The translations under genes and the position numbers were made by a program. A model generated the notes under the pieces. It had not been told where the DNA came from. It ran no database searches and saw only the letters and a program-made list of their open reading frames with translations. DNA of 63,178 nt. Source: an uncultured Clostridia bacterium (lineage in GTDB: Bacteria; Bacillota; Clostridia; Oscillospirales; Ruminococcaceae). The stretch is taken from NCBI GenBank assembly GCA_947625375.1, contig CANQOC010000014.1, forward strand, positions 1 through 63,178. Direction: 5' to 3'. Positions 24,896 through 31,917 of the stretch are shown here, in pieces (within the stretch, counting starts at the first letter, position 1; each line of letters starts with the position of its first letter).

Positions 24896-27800
24896 ATGCC
24901 TCATCTCAAGGACACCGACGGCAGCCTTGTGCTGCTGACGCTCTCGGGCGACCAGACCGCCTATGACGAGCTGTTTATAAGGTATGAAAAGCGGGTGCGC
25001 ACTGCGGCCTATTCGGTCGTTCACAATCCGCATATCGCCGAGGACGCGGCACAGGACGCCTTTTTGGCGGCATGGCTTAAGCTCGACCGGCTTCGCGAAC
25101 CGGATAAGTTCGGCGTCTGGATATGCAGAATCGCAAAAAACTGTGCGCTGAATATGGCGCTTCGGTTCCGGAATTATATGAGCCTCGACGACATCGACGG
25201 CGCAGCGTATATCCGCTCCGACGCCCCCGGGCCCGAAGAGCTTCTGATGACCGAGGAAGAGGCGGGACTGATGCGCCGAGGACTGGGAAAGCTCCCCGAA
25301 CGCTCGCAGCAGGTCGTATATCTCCACTATTACGAGGGCAAAACCGCCGAGGAGATTGCCGAGCTGATGGGCATATCGGTCGGGACCGTAAAATCCCAGC
25401 TCTTCGACGGAAGAAAGAAAATGCGGAAGGAGCTGTGTGCAATGGACGAAAAACTAAACGACACACTGTTACAGAAAATTCACAAGAAAATCGAAGAAGT
25501 TAAAAATTGGGAGTATAAGAACTCGAAGGACGGCTTTGAAAGCGTCTATAAGGACGTCTTAAAGGACATCGACGCGATGCCCGAGTGCCGCGAAAAATAC
25601 CACGCCCTCGCCGACGTGCTGATGCGCGGATACTGGTGGCTCCCGGGAGAGAAGAACGACAGGCTTTTTGAGCGGCTTAAGGAGGCGGCGCTCCTCGGCA
25701 AAAACGACGGCGTCATGTATAACGTCCTCCAGCATGAGGCGTCGGTCTATGGCGGCAGCTCCCGGCTGAATCACATCAAGACCGTACAGATTCCCTCGCT
25801 CGACCCCGCCGATTTCAGGCTCACAATAGCAAAGCTTTGGATTTACTGCGGAAACAATGCCGACCTTAAAAACCCCGCCGAGGCTCTCAAAGCCTTTGAC
25901 AGCGCGATAAAGCTCCTGACCCCCTCGGACGCGCTCTATTACTACGCCGTTGAATCAAGGAAGGGCTTCGAGGAGTCGTCTGCCGAAGAATTCACCTCAG
26001 ACATTCAGAACCGCGAGTATTCCGGCGGGGAATACGAGCTCCTGCTCACCGCCGGACCGAGAAAAGCCGACGAAAATACCTATGACCACGGCTATCTTTA
26101 TTCCCACAACTGGACGTCCGAATGGCTTTTGGGCAATCTTTTCCGCTGCGACGGAACGATGACCGCCGACATTAAAATCGGCGAAAAGAAAATCTGTTCC
26201 GACGGCTCGACTCTGACCTTCGAGTCCGGCTCCGAGACGGTCGAGACTCCCGCTGGAACATTCACCGGCTGTGAGGTATGGACCTCGCGGCTCAGGGACG
26301 CGATATACCGCAACTGGTACAAAAGCGGCGTCGGACTCGTCAAACAGGAGGTCATAACCGTCGGAATAAGCGAGTCGAAGCTTTTGGAGTCATATAAAAC
26401 CGTCGGCGGAGAGGGGATTTTCCCGATACACCGCGGAAACTGCTGGAGATATGTCTCGGACACCGACCCCGACGCGCTCTCGTCGGCAACCGAGCTTAAA
26501 ATCGAATACTGCGACGGCGAACGGGCGATTGCTACAGTCCGCAACAGGACCGTCCGGAAAAAGTATGACGAGAACTCATGGCTCGACATGATTTTAAAGA
26601 CCCGCTCCGACTACGTCGCCGACCGCGGCAGCGGCACGGAAAAAATCAGAGATGTAAGATACTTTGCCGACCGCGCCTGTGAGCTTGCGAAAACGCCGTA
26701 TGAAAAGGCATATGCCGAGGTCTCGCGCTCGGTGGTAAAGCGGATTATCGAGACCGACGCCGTCTTTAACCCCGACACCGACACAATCGGAATCTGGAAC
26801 TTCTTCCAGCTGTATTCCGTCGATGCCGCCGACGGAAAGACCCTGCTCGGCGATTACTATTTTAGGCACTGCTTCGAGTGGAAGCAGGACGACGGTTCGT
26901 CGCTCTCGAGGCGAGTCCTGTCGAATCACATCTATACAATACTCTCCGACGCCGCCGGCTGTATCTTCGACGAGCAGTGGAAGCCCGGCTATTCCTCCGA
27001 GGAGACAAGGATTTTATATGACGCCGCCGTGACGACAAGGATAACCTGTGCCGACGCCGGAACCGTCGGCGTCAGGGCGGGGAGCTTTGATAACTGCCTC
27101 TCGGTCGACACCGTCACCGCCGGAATGGTGCCGTACCTCAGCTACCGCGGGGGCAGGAGGACATATTACTTCGCGCCGGGCGTCGGAATCGTCAAGGTCG
27201 AGATTTACAGCGAATGTGGGACGGTGAGCTCATACGAGCTGACCGACTATACCGGCACCGGAGAGGGATATTTCCCGGTCCGCGACGGAATGACCCGCCG
27301 CTATGAGGACCTCGGACTTACCGACGGATACGAGGGCGCGGTCGAGTACACATATTCAAAGGACTGCGACGGAAACACCGTAATCCTCACCGACAACATC
27401 GGACTGCGGCACATTCCGGAGAAGATTTCCCGCTACAGCTCGGTTATCGGAGAAATCGAGGAGCAAAAGCTCGGAGACGCCGAAAAATACAACGAGGCGA
27501 ACCTCGAAGGCTGCTGCAATTCGCTCCAAATCCTGCTGCACCAGCTCTCAAAGGGATACTGGTTCTTCTGGAACCCGAACGTCCGCGCGCGCAGAATGTT
27601 ATATAACCTCCGTCTCATCGAGGCAGCCGGAAACGGCGAGGTTGCGCCGGCGTTCTTGGCGAAGGCAGCGCGAATCTGCCTGATAGCCGCGGTTGCGTTC
27701 ATCGGCGGAAACGAGCGCGAAGAGGGATATAAATACCTCGAGCTTGCTCTCGACTATGCCGAAAGGTGGAACGGAATCGGAAAGGGCGAAAAGCTCTCCT

Positions 27801-28030
27801 TCGGCGACGAATCGGTCTTCGGCGGAATCGTCTATATAAAAGGGGAGTCGGCAATCGAGCTTCCTGACGGCACCCGCCGCGAAATCGACGCCGCCGGAAA
27901 CATCGACGGCATCGGCAGCTCGATGATTTATGACGCGATGACCGCGGCGAGCGGCTGGGAGTGGTTCGACCCCGCCCGAGGCGACGACCGCTACCGCAAG
28001 CTTGTCGAGCGCGCAAAAAAGCTGATTTGA
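24896..28030 (+). CDS. ECF sigma factor with a giant C-terminal extension
   Basis: A 1044-residue protein. Residues about 15-180 are a complete ECF sigma factor: region 2 with HIAEDAAQDAFLAAWLKLDR and KFGVWICRIAKN, region 4 with LPERSQQVVYLHYYEGKTAEEIAELM. About 860 more residues follow in the same frame, with no membrane helix. They contain two copies of a ~280-residue module, each with a G-[TS]-F-x-x-C segment (about 453 and 729), a GVG[LI]VK segment (about 477 and 760) and a G-x-FP[IV]-x-x-G...RY segment (about 505 and 790). Function unknown; the extension may control the sigma part in the way other ECF C-terminal domains do. Start chosen with AAAGGA upstream. Confidence 0.85.
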   Translation: MPHLKDTDGSLVLLTLSGDQTAYDELFIRYEKRVRTAAYSVVHNPHIAEDAAQDAFLAAWLKLDRLREPDKFGVWICRIAKNCALNMALRFRNYMSLDDIDGAAYIRSDAPGPEELLMTEEEAGLMRRGLGKLPERSQQVVYLHYYEGKTAEEIAELMGISVGTVKSQLFDGRKKMRKELCAMDEKLNDTLLQKIHKKIEEVKNWEYKNSKDGFESVYKDVLKDIDAMPECREKYHALADVLMRGYWWLPGEKNDRLFERLKEAALLGKNDGVMYNVLQHEASVYGGSSRLNHIKTVQIPSLDPADFRLTIAKLWIYCGNNADLKNPAEALKAFDSAIKLLTPSDALYYYAVESRKGFEESSAEEFTSDIQNREYSGGEYELLLTAGPRKADENTYDHGYLYSHNWTSEWLLGNLFRCDGTMTADIKIGEKKICSDGSTLTFESGSETVETPAGTFTGCEVWTSRLRDAIYRNWYKSGVGLVKQEVITVGISESKLLESYKTVGGEGIFPIHRGNCWRYVSDTDPDALSSATELKIEYCDGERAIATVRNRTVRKKYDENSWLDMILKTRSDYVADRGSGTEKIRDVRYFADRACELAKTPYEKAYAEVSRSVVKRIIETDAVFNPDTDTIGIWNFFQLYSVDAADGKTLLGDYYFRHCFEWKQDDGSSLSRRVLSNHIYTILSDAAGCIFDEQWKPGYSSEETRILYDAAVTTRITCADAGTVGVRAGSFDNCLSVDTVTAGMVPYLSYRGGRRTYYFAPGVGIVKVEIYSECGTVSSYELTDYTGTGEGYFPVRDGMTRRYEDLGLTDGYEGAVEYTYSKDCDGNTVILTDNIGLRHIPEKISRYSSVIGEIEEQKLGDAEKYNEANLEGCCNSLQILLHQLSKGYWFFWNPNVRARRMLYNLRLIEAAGNGEVAPAFLAKAARICLIAAVAFIGGNEREEGYKYLELALDYAERWNGIGKGEKLSFGDESVFGGIVYIKGESAIELPDGTRREIDAAGNIDGIGSSMIYDAMTAASGWEWFDPARGDDRYRKLVERAKKLI

Positions 28031-28033
28031 TGA

Positions 28034-28068
28034 CAAAACCCGCTCCGAGAATCCTCGGGGCGGTTTTT
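28034..28068 (+). terminator. Rho-independent terminator
   Basis: Imperfect GC-rich stem around CTCCGAG-AATC-CTCGGGG with flanking A and T runs, just after the sigma-fusion stop. Confidence 0.75.
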
Positions 28069-28080
28069 CGCGTATCCCAC

Positions 28081-28109
28081 TTGAAATCGCGCCGCCGGTG
28101 CGGTATAAT
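28081..28109 (+). promoter_or_regulatory. Promoter of the GH27 gene
   Basis: TTGAAA (28081-28086), 17 bases, TATAAT (28104-28109). Confidence 0.75.
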
Positions 28110-28139
28110 TTTATAAAGTAATTTTTTGGGAGGATTTTT

Positions 28140-29417
28140 ATGGATAAGAACACTTTTGCGCCGTTTCCGCCGATGGGTTGGAACAGCTATGACTACTACG
28201 ACACGACCGTGACCGAGGACGACGTTAAAAAGAACGCCAACTATATGGCGAAAAACCTCAAAAAGTTCGGGTATGAGTATATTGTGATTGACATTGAGTG
28301 GTACTCCAATGCCGCCGGGACGAAGCGCGACGCCTACCAGTATATCCCTTTCGAGGACTTTGAGATTGATGAATTCTCACGTCTGCAACCGTCGCATTTG
28401 CGCTTCCCGAGTTCCGTCGGCGGCAAGGGTTTTAAGCCTTTGGCGGATTATGTCCACAGCCTCGGACTCAAATTCGGAATCCACATCATGCGCGGGATTC
28501 CCCGAATGGCGGCACACAAACATCTGAAAGTTCTGGGAACATCTGCCACCGCCTCGGACATCGCTGACGCCGGCTCAATCTGCGGCTGGAACCCCGACAT
28601 GTACGGCGTCAAGCACAACGCCGACGGGCAAGCGTACTACGATTCGATAATCCAGATGTACGCCGACTGGGGCGTCGATTTTATCAAGTGCGACGACATC
28701 TGCGACAGCTGGATGTACCCCGTCGAGCGCTTCTCCGGGTGGGAGGAAACCCGCATGTTAAGGCGCGCTATCGACAAATGCGGGAGGGCGATAGTCCTCA
28801 GCTTATCCCCCGGACCGGCGCACGTCGAGAACGCCTATCACTACACCGAGAATGCGAACATGTGGCGAATCACCGACGACTTTTGGGACAACTGGGACCT
28901 CTTAAAGAACATGTTTTGGCGCTGTGAGCAGTGGCAGGACCACACCCGCGCGGGCTGCTGGCCCGACTGCGACATGCTGCCGATAGGAAAGCTCGGCAAG
29001 GGTCACGGTCACGAGTGGACGTCGAACTTCACCGAGGACGAACTCAAGACGATGATGACCCTCTGGTGCCTCTGCCGCTCGCCGCTGATGATAGGCACAG
29101 ACCTCCCGACGCTGAGCGACCGCGACTTCGGATTATTGACCAATCCTCAGATATTAGAGATGGAGTTTGACGGCAGGGCGAGACAGCTAAAGCGCTCGGA
29201 TAAAGAAGCCGTATGGGTCAGTGAGGGCAAGGATTGCGTAAGGGTAGCGCTCTTCAACCTCTCGGACGGTGACGCCGAAATCTCGGCGGAACTCCCCGAA
29301 GCGCCGCATGCCGGCGGCGAAGAGCTTTGGGGCGCGGAGGATTGCATAATCACAGAAAACAAAATCGCCGCGACCGTGCCGAAGCACGGGGTCAGAATCT
29401 ATAAATTCGGAAAATAA
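28140..29417 (+). CDS. Glycoside hydrolase family 27, alpha-galactosidase-like
   Basis: A 425-residue GH27 enzyme predicted to remove terminal alpha-galactose (or a related sugar) from oligosaccharides. PPMGWNSYDYYDTTVTE opens the barrel. The nucleophile is Asp185 in FIKCDDIC and the acid/base is probably Asp246 in WRITDDFWD. CRSPLMIGTDL and LLTNPQILEM are family landmarks, and a beta-sandwich closes the protein. There is no signal peptide, so it likely works inside the cell. It has its own promoter and GGGAGG site. Some GH27 members are beta-L-arabinopyranosidases, so specificity is not certain. Confidence 0.92.
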   Translation: MDKNTFAPFPPMGWNSYDYYDTTVTEDDVKKNANYMAKNLKKFGYEYIVIDIEWYSNAAGTKRDAYQYIPFEDFEIDEFSRLQPSHLRFPSSVGGKGFKPLADYVHSLGLKFGIHIMRGIPRMAAHKHLKVLGTSATASDIADAGSICGWNPDMYGVKHNADGQAYYDSIIQMYADWGVDFIKCDDICDSWMYPVERFSGWEETRMLRRAIDKCGRAIVLSLSPGPAHVENAYHYTENANMWRITDDFWDNWDLLKNMFWRCEQWQDHTRAGCWPDCDMLPIGKLGKGHGHEWTSNFTEDELKTMMTLWCLCRSPLMIGTDLPTLSDRDFGLLTNPQILEMEFDGRARQLKRSDKEAVWVSEGKDCVRVALFNLSDGDAEISAELPEAPHAGGEELWGAEDCIITENKIAATVPKHGVRIYKFGK

Positions 29418-29441
29418 ACCGACCGCCGCCGCCGTTTTTGA

Positions 29442-29500
29442 CGCAGATGACATAAAAATGACGTAAACTACATGGCACAGGCTTGATTGTGTGCTATAAT
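29442..29500 (+). promoter_or_regulatory. Shared-regulon promoter driving the second peptide cluster
   Basis: CGCAGATGACA (29442-29452) and CGTAAACTACA (29462-29472), 20 bases apart, then TGC-TATAAT (TATAAT at 29495-29500) starting 33 bases after the second repeat's start. No -35 match. Confidence 0.85.
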
Positions 29501-29530
29501 TGATATAGAAGAAAGGAAAGGAGAATCACC

Positions 29531-29764
29531 ATGGAGATTGATGATAAGAACCTCGAAAGCGTAAGCGGCGGCGGACGCGAGGTCTATCCGGAGGATTGCT
29601 GTGACGACTTCGTCCCAAAGTATGTATTAGCTCCGGCGCAGGAACCTTGCTGCGCACTTTGCGGATATTTCCGACAAAATTGGACACATATGGAGCATAG
29701 TAGTCATGGCGGGCTCGCGGATAGGCATAGCAGCCGTAAACCTGATTGGTGTGATAAGAATTAA
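29531..29764 (+). CDS. Small six-Cys peptide precursor, DCC type
   Basis: Seventy-seven residues, first gene of the second cluster. Leader MEIDDKNLESVSGGG; core EDCCDDFVP, then PCCALCGYF and a final DWCDKN. Six cysteines in the order CC...CCxxC...C. AAAGGAG lies upstream of the ATG. Presumed substrate of the radical SAM enzyme at 10265 because of the shared leader and promoter type. Confidence 0.82.
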   Translation: MEIDDKNLESVSGGGREVYPEDCCDDFVPKYVLAPAQEPCCALCGYFRQNWTHMEHSSHGGLADRHSSRKPDWCDKN

Positions 29765-29802
29765 AGCCAATAAAACCTAAACCTTTTGAATGGAGGATAG
29801 CT

Positions 29803-30030
29803 ATGATTATTGAAGATGAAAATCTCGAAAACGTAAACGGCGGCGAAGGTGTCGTGTTTTCGACGGATTGCTGTGGCGACTACCTCCCGAAGCAATCGGG
29901 AGAGGATGTTCTTGAGAAAAACTGCTATAGTTGTTATTACTTCGAGACCCGAAGAATGTCGTTTTTTCCAGTACAGATATCACCCCGCAGTTCCTCGGCT
30001 ACTGTACTAAGTCAAACCAATAAAACCTGA
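29803..30030 (+). CDS. Small Cys-rich peptide precursor, DCC type, 3' end frameshifted
   Basis: Seventy-five residues as read. Leader MIIEDENLENVNGG; core TDCCGDYLP then NCYSCYYF. The last ~23 residues do not match the paralogues, but another frame entered near the T6 run at 29962-29967 gives an ending GYCTKSNQ with stop at 30021-30023, close to GTCNKSNQ of the next gene. So the gene has probably suffered a one-base slip (or the assembly has an error), losing the final Cys. Confidence 0.75.
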   Translation: MIIEDENLENVNGGEGVVFSTDCCGDYLPKQSGEDVLEKNCYSCYYFETRRMSFFPVQISPRSSSATVLSQTNKT

Positions 30031-30052
30031 ACATTTTGAACGGAGGATAGCT

Positions 30053-30271
30053 ATGATTATTGAAGATGATAACCTTGAAACAGTGAGCGGCGGCGGAGAT
30101 TCCGTCTATTCGATAGATTGCTGTGACGACTACGTCCCGGAGGATCCGGGGTTTTCGATTGAACATTGCTGCAGCGATTGTTTGTATTTCAGAAAAGATT
30201 ATAGGAAAGCGTTTAAAATAAACAACCCCATATCGGGTATTCCGGGCACCTGTAATAAGTCCAATCAATAA
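30053..30271 (+). CDS. Small six-Cys peptide precursor, DCC type
   Basis: Seventy-two residues. Leader MIIEDDNLETVSGGG; core IDCCDDYVPE, EHCCSDCLYF and the end GTCNKSNQ, giving six cysteines. GGAGG precedes the ATG within a block (GAACGGAGGATAGCT) repeated ahead of neighbouring genes, which points to tandem duplication of gene plus ribosome binding site. Confidence 0.82.
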   Translation: MIIEDDNLETVSGGGDSVYSIDCCDDYVPEDPGFSIEHCCSDCLYFRKDYRKAFKINNPISGIPGTCNKSNQ

Positions 30272-30299
30272 AATCTGATTTTTTGAACGGAGGATAGCT

Positions 30300-30524
30300 A
30301 TGATGATTGATGATAAGAACCTTGAAAACGTAAACGGCGGAAGCGGCCTTGATGACGTAACGGTTTCATATTCCGACTGCTGTGAAAATTTTGTCCTGAA
30401 AGGCTCCGACAGTGCTGAACACTGCTGTGAATACTGTCGGTATCTGACGAGAGCTATGGGGTCGATGGATTATCACAAAGGCATTTGCAGCTTGAAAGCC
30501 AAAGGAGCATTGGGATTACTATGA
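30300..30524 (+). CDS. Small six-Cys peptide precursor, DCC type
   Basis: Seventy-four residues. Leader MIDDKNLENVNGG; core SDCCENFVLKG, EHCCEYCRYL and GICSLKAKG. Six cysteines. Its TGA overlaps the ATG of the next gene (ATGA), so the pair is translationally coupled; the next gene is a recent copy with near-identical leader and core. Confidence 0.82.
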   Translation: MMIDDKNLENVNGGSGLDDVTVSYSDCCENFVLKGSDSAEHCCEYCRYLTRAMGSMDYHKGICSLKAKGALGLL

Positions 30525-30730
30525 TGATTGATGATAAGAACCTTGAAAACGTAAACGGCGGAAGCGGCTTTGATGATGCAATAGTTTCATATTCCGACTG
30601 CTGTGAAAATTTTGTCCTGAAAGGCCCCGACAGCGCTGAGCACTGCTGTGAAAACTGTAAGTATCTGACGAAAGGCATAGGGTCGCAAGATAGACGAGAC
30701 GGCATTTGCCAAAAGAAGGTGATATTTTGA
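30521..30730 (+). CDS. Small six-Cys peptide precursor, DCC type
   Basis: Start placed at 30521 (69 residues), overlapping the previous stop as ATGA; the longer frame would run into the upstream gene. Leader MIDDKNLENVNGG; core SDCCENFVLKG, EHCCENCKYL and GICQKK. Very close copy of the gene before it. Confidence 0.82.
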   Translation: MMIDDKNLENVNGGSGFDDAIVSYSDCCENFVLKGPDSAEHCCENCKYLTKGIGSQDRRDGICQKKVIF

Positions 30731-30930
30731 TGATTGATGATAAAAACCTTGAAAAAGTAAACGGCGGTGCCGGCAGCGTCGGATATATCGGCGGCTGTGA
30801 TAAATTCGTTTCAAAAACATCGGTAGGTGCTACGCCCTACTGCAAAAACTGTCTGTATTTTCAATACGATGCGGAATTGGATGAAGGCATTTGCCCATTA
30901 GGTGAGGACACTGAGCTACATGATCAGTAA
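30730..30930 (+). CDS. Small four-Cys peptide precursor
   Basis: Start placed at 30730 (66 residues), where TGATG joins it to the previous gene. Leader MIDDKNLEKVNGG; core GGCDKFVSK, YCKNCLYF and GICPLG. Both doubled cysteines of the DCC type are single here, giving the C...CxxC...C pattern of the first cluster. It links the two core types. Confidence 0.8.
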   Translation: MIDDKNLEKVNGGAGSVGYIGGCDKFVSKTSVGATPYCKNCLYFQYDAELDEGICPLGEDTELHDQ

Positions 30931-30941
30931 GGAGAATTACC

Positions 30942-30974
30942 ATGAAGATTGATGATAAGCCCGCGGCTGAATGA
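30942..30974 (+). pseudogene. Remnant of a peptide-precursor leader
   Basis: AAGGAG followed by ATG opens MKIDDKPAAE and a stop. The first six residues match the leaders of this cluster, after which the gene is broken. It appears to be the 5' relic of another precursor, cut off where the next promoter begins. Confidence 0.6.
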
Positions 30975-30994
30975 TAATATCTGAATCAATCTGA

Positions 30995-31054
30995 CGTAAA
31001 TGACACGATTTCTTCGCATACGACATGGCACAGTTGGATATTATGTGCTATAAT
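30995..31054 (+). promoter_or_regulatory. Shared-regulon promoter driving the last peptide gene
   Basis: CGTAAATGACA (30995-31005) and CGCATACGACA (31015-31025), 20 bases apart, then TGC-TATAAT (TATAAT at 31049-31054) starting 34 bases after the second repeat's start. Confidence 0.85.
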
Positions 31055-31109
31055 GAGTGTACAGTATATATCGGGTCAGTCCGAAAACGCTGATTGAAAG
31101 GAGACAGCC

Positions 31110-31358
31110 ATGGTAATTGACGATAAAAGCCTCGAAGAAGTATCGGGCGGAGAAAGTATTTTTGACCTTACTTCCCATGAGCCGAGGGAGAGTGTCGCGG
31201 GAAGAGACTTGAAGTGCAGCAAATTCGAGCCGCGCGAGGGCGCCAATATCTGCCTGTGGTGCTGTCACTGCAAGCATTTTGAACAGACCTCGATTATGTT
31301 CGGAAGGTGTAAAATCTATCAGTCCGAAGACACCCTGTCTGCCGCGGAGCTTGTTTAA
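31110..31358 (+). CDS. Small Cys-rich peptide precursor, divergent
   Basis: Eighty-two residues. Leader MVIDDKSLEEVSGG; core with one early Cys (LKCSKF), then ICLWCCHCKHFEQ and GRCKIY. It combines the CxxCxxY-like block with an inserted Cys and has its own shared-regulon promoter. AAAGGAG precedes the ATG. It may be followed on the same transcript by the membrane protein at 31437. Confidence 0.8.
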   Translation: MVIDDKSLEEVSGGESIFDLTSHEPRESVAGRDLKCSKFEPREGANICLWCCHCKHFEQTSIMFGRCKIYQSEDTLSAAELV

Positions 31359-31436
31359 GTTCCGAAAAAGTGGCACAAATTCGGGATAATTCCCGAAAGG
31401 GTTTATCAAATAAATATCCACAAGGAGAAATGAAAA

Positions 31437-31865
31437 ATGGCAAACAAAACATCAACCTTGCTCAAGGTTTCGTCGGTACTCTACATTATTCTGTCGGTAC
31501 TTTGGCTCTTCATCTCGGCACTCGGACTCCTCGTCCTTGTTGCGCTTCCCCAGCTTATTGACACTATGGTCGAATCCGGCGAGCTCGCCGCCGAGATTAC
31601 CCCTCTCACTTACATATCCATCATTTTGACCCTGATTTGCTCTATCGTCAACATCGTTATCGCGGTTATGGCGCTTAAGCACAAGAACCTCAACACGGTC
31701 TACAAGGTCGGCATCTTCACGATGCTTTGCGTCGAGGTCTTTAACTTCACCTCGCTCGACAGCATCAGCGATGTCTTCGACATCATTCTCGGCCTTGCAA
31801 TCCCGGTCATCTTCCTCTACGCTGTCTTCAAGCAGCACCGCGCCGACATCGGCGAAGGAAAATAA
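31437..31865 (+). CDS. Small four-helix membrane protein, unknown function
   Basis: A 142-residue protein with four hydrophobic segments (about 8-38, 58-80, 88-105 and 110-130) and a charged C-terminal tail. AAGGAG lies upstream of the ATG. It sits 78 bases after the last Cys-rich peptide gene; a small hairpin TTCGGGA-TAAT-TCCCGAA lies between. It might be an immunity or export helper for the peptides, but nothing beyond position supports that. No family recognised. Confidence 0.7.
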   Translation: MANKTSTLLKVSSVLYIILSVLWLFISALGLLVLVALPQLIDTMVESGELAAEITPLTYISIILTLICSIVNIVIAVMALKHKNLNTVYKVGIFTMLCVEVFNFTSLDSISDVFDIILGLAIPVIFLYAVFKQHRADIGEGK

Positions 31866-31881
31866 TCCGCCGCACAAAATC

Positions 31882-31917
31882 AACCCGCACAACCTCAGCG
31901 CTGTGCGGGTTTGTTTT
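31882..31917 (+). terminator. Terminator between convergent genes
   Basis: A perfect 10-base-pair stem (AACCCGCACA at 31882-31891 with 31902-31911) and TGTTTT tail. It overlaps the end of the P-type ATPase gene on the other strand. Confidence 0.85.

Noticed and set aside
24896..28030. Two genes wrongly joined by a frameshift in the sigma fusion
   Set aside because: The frame is continuous through the junction with no stop, no internal ribosome binding site of note, and consistent codon use.
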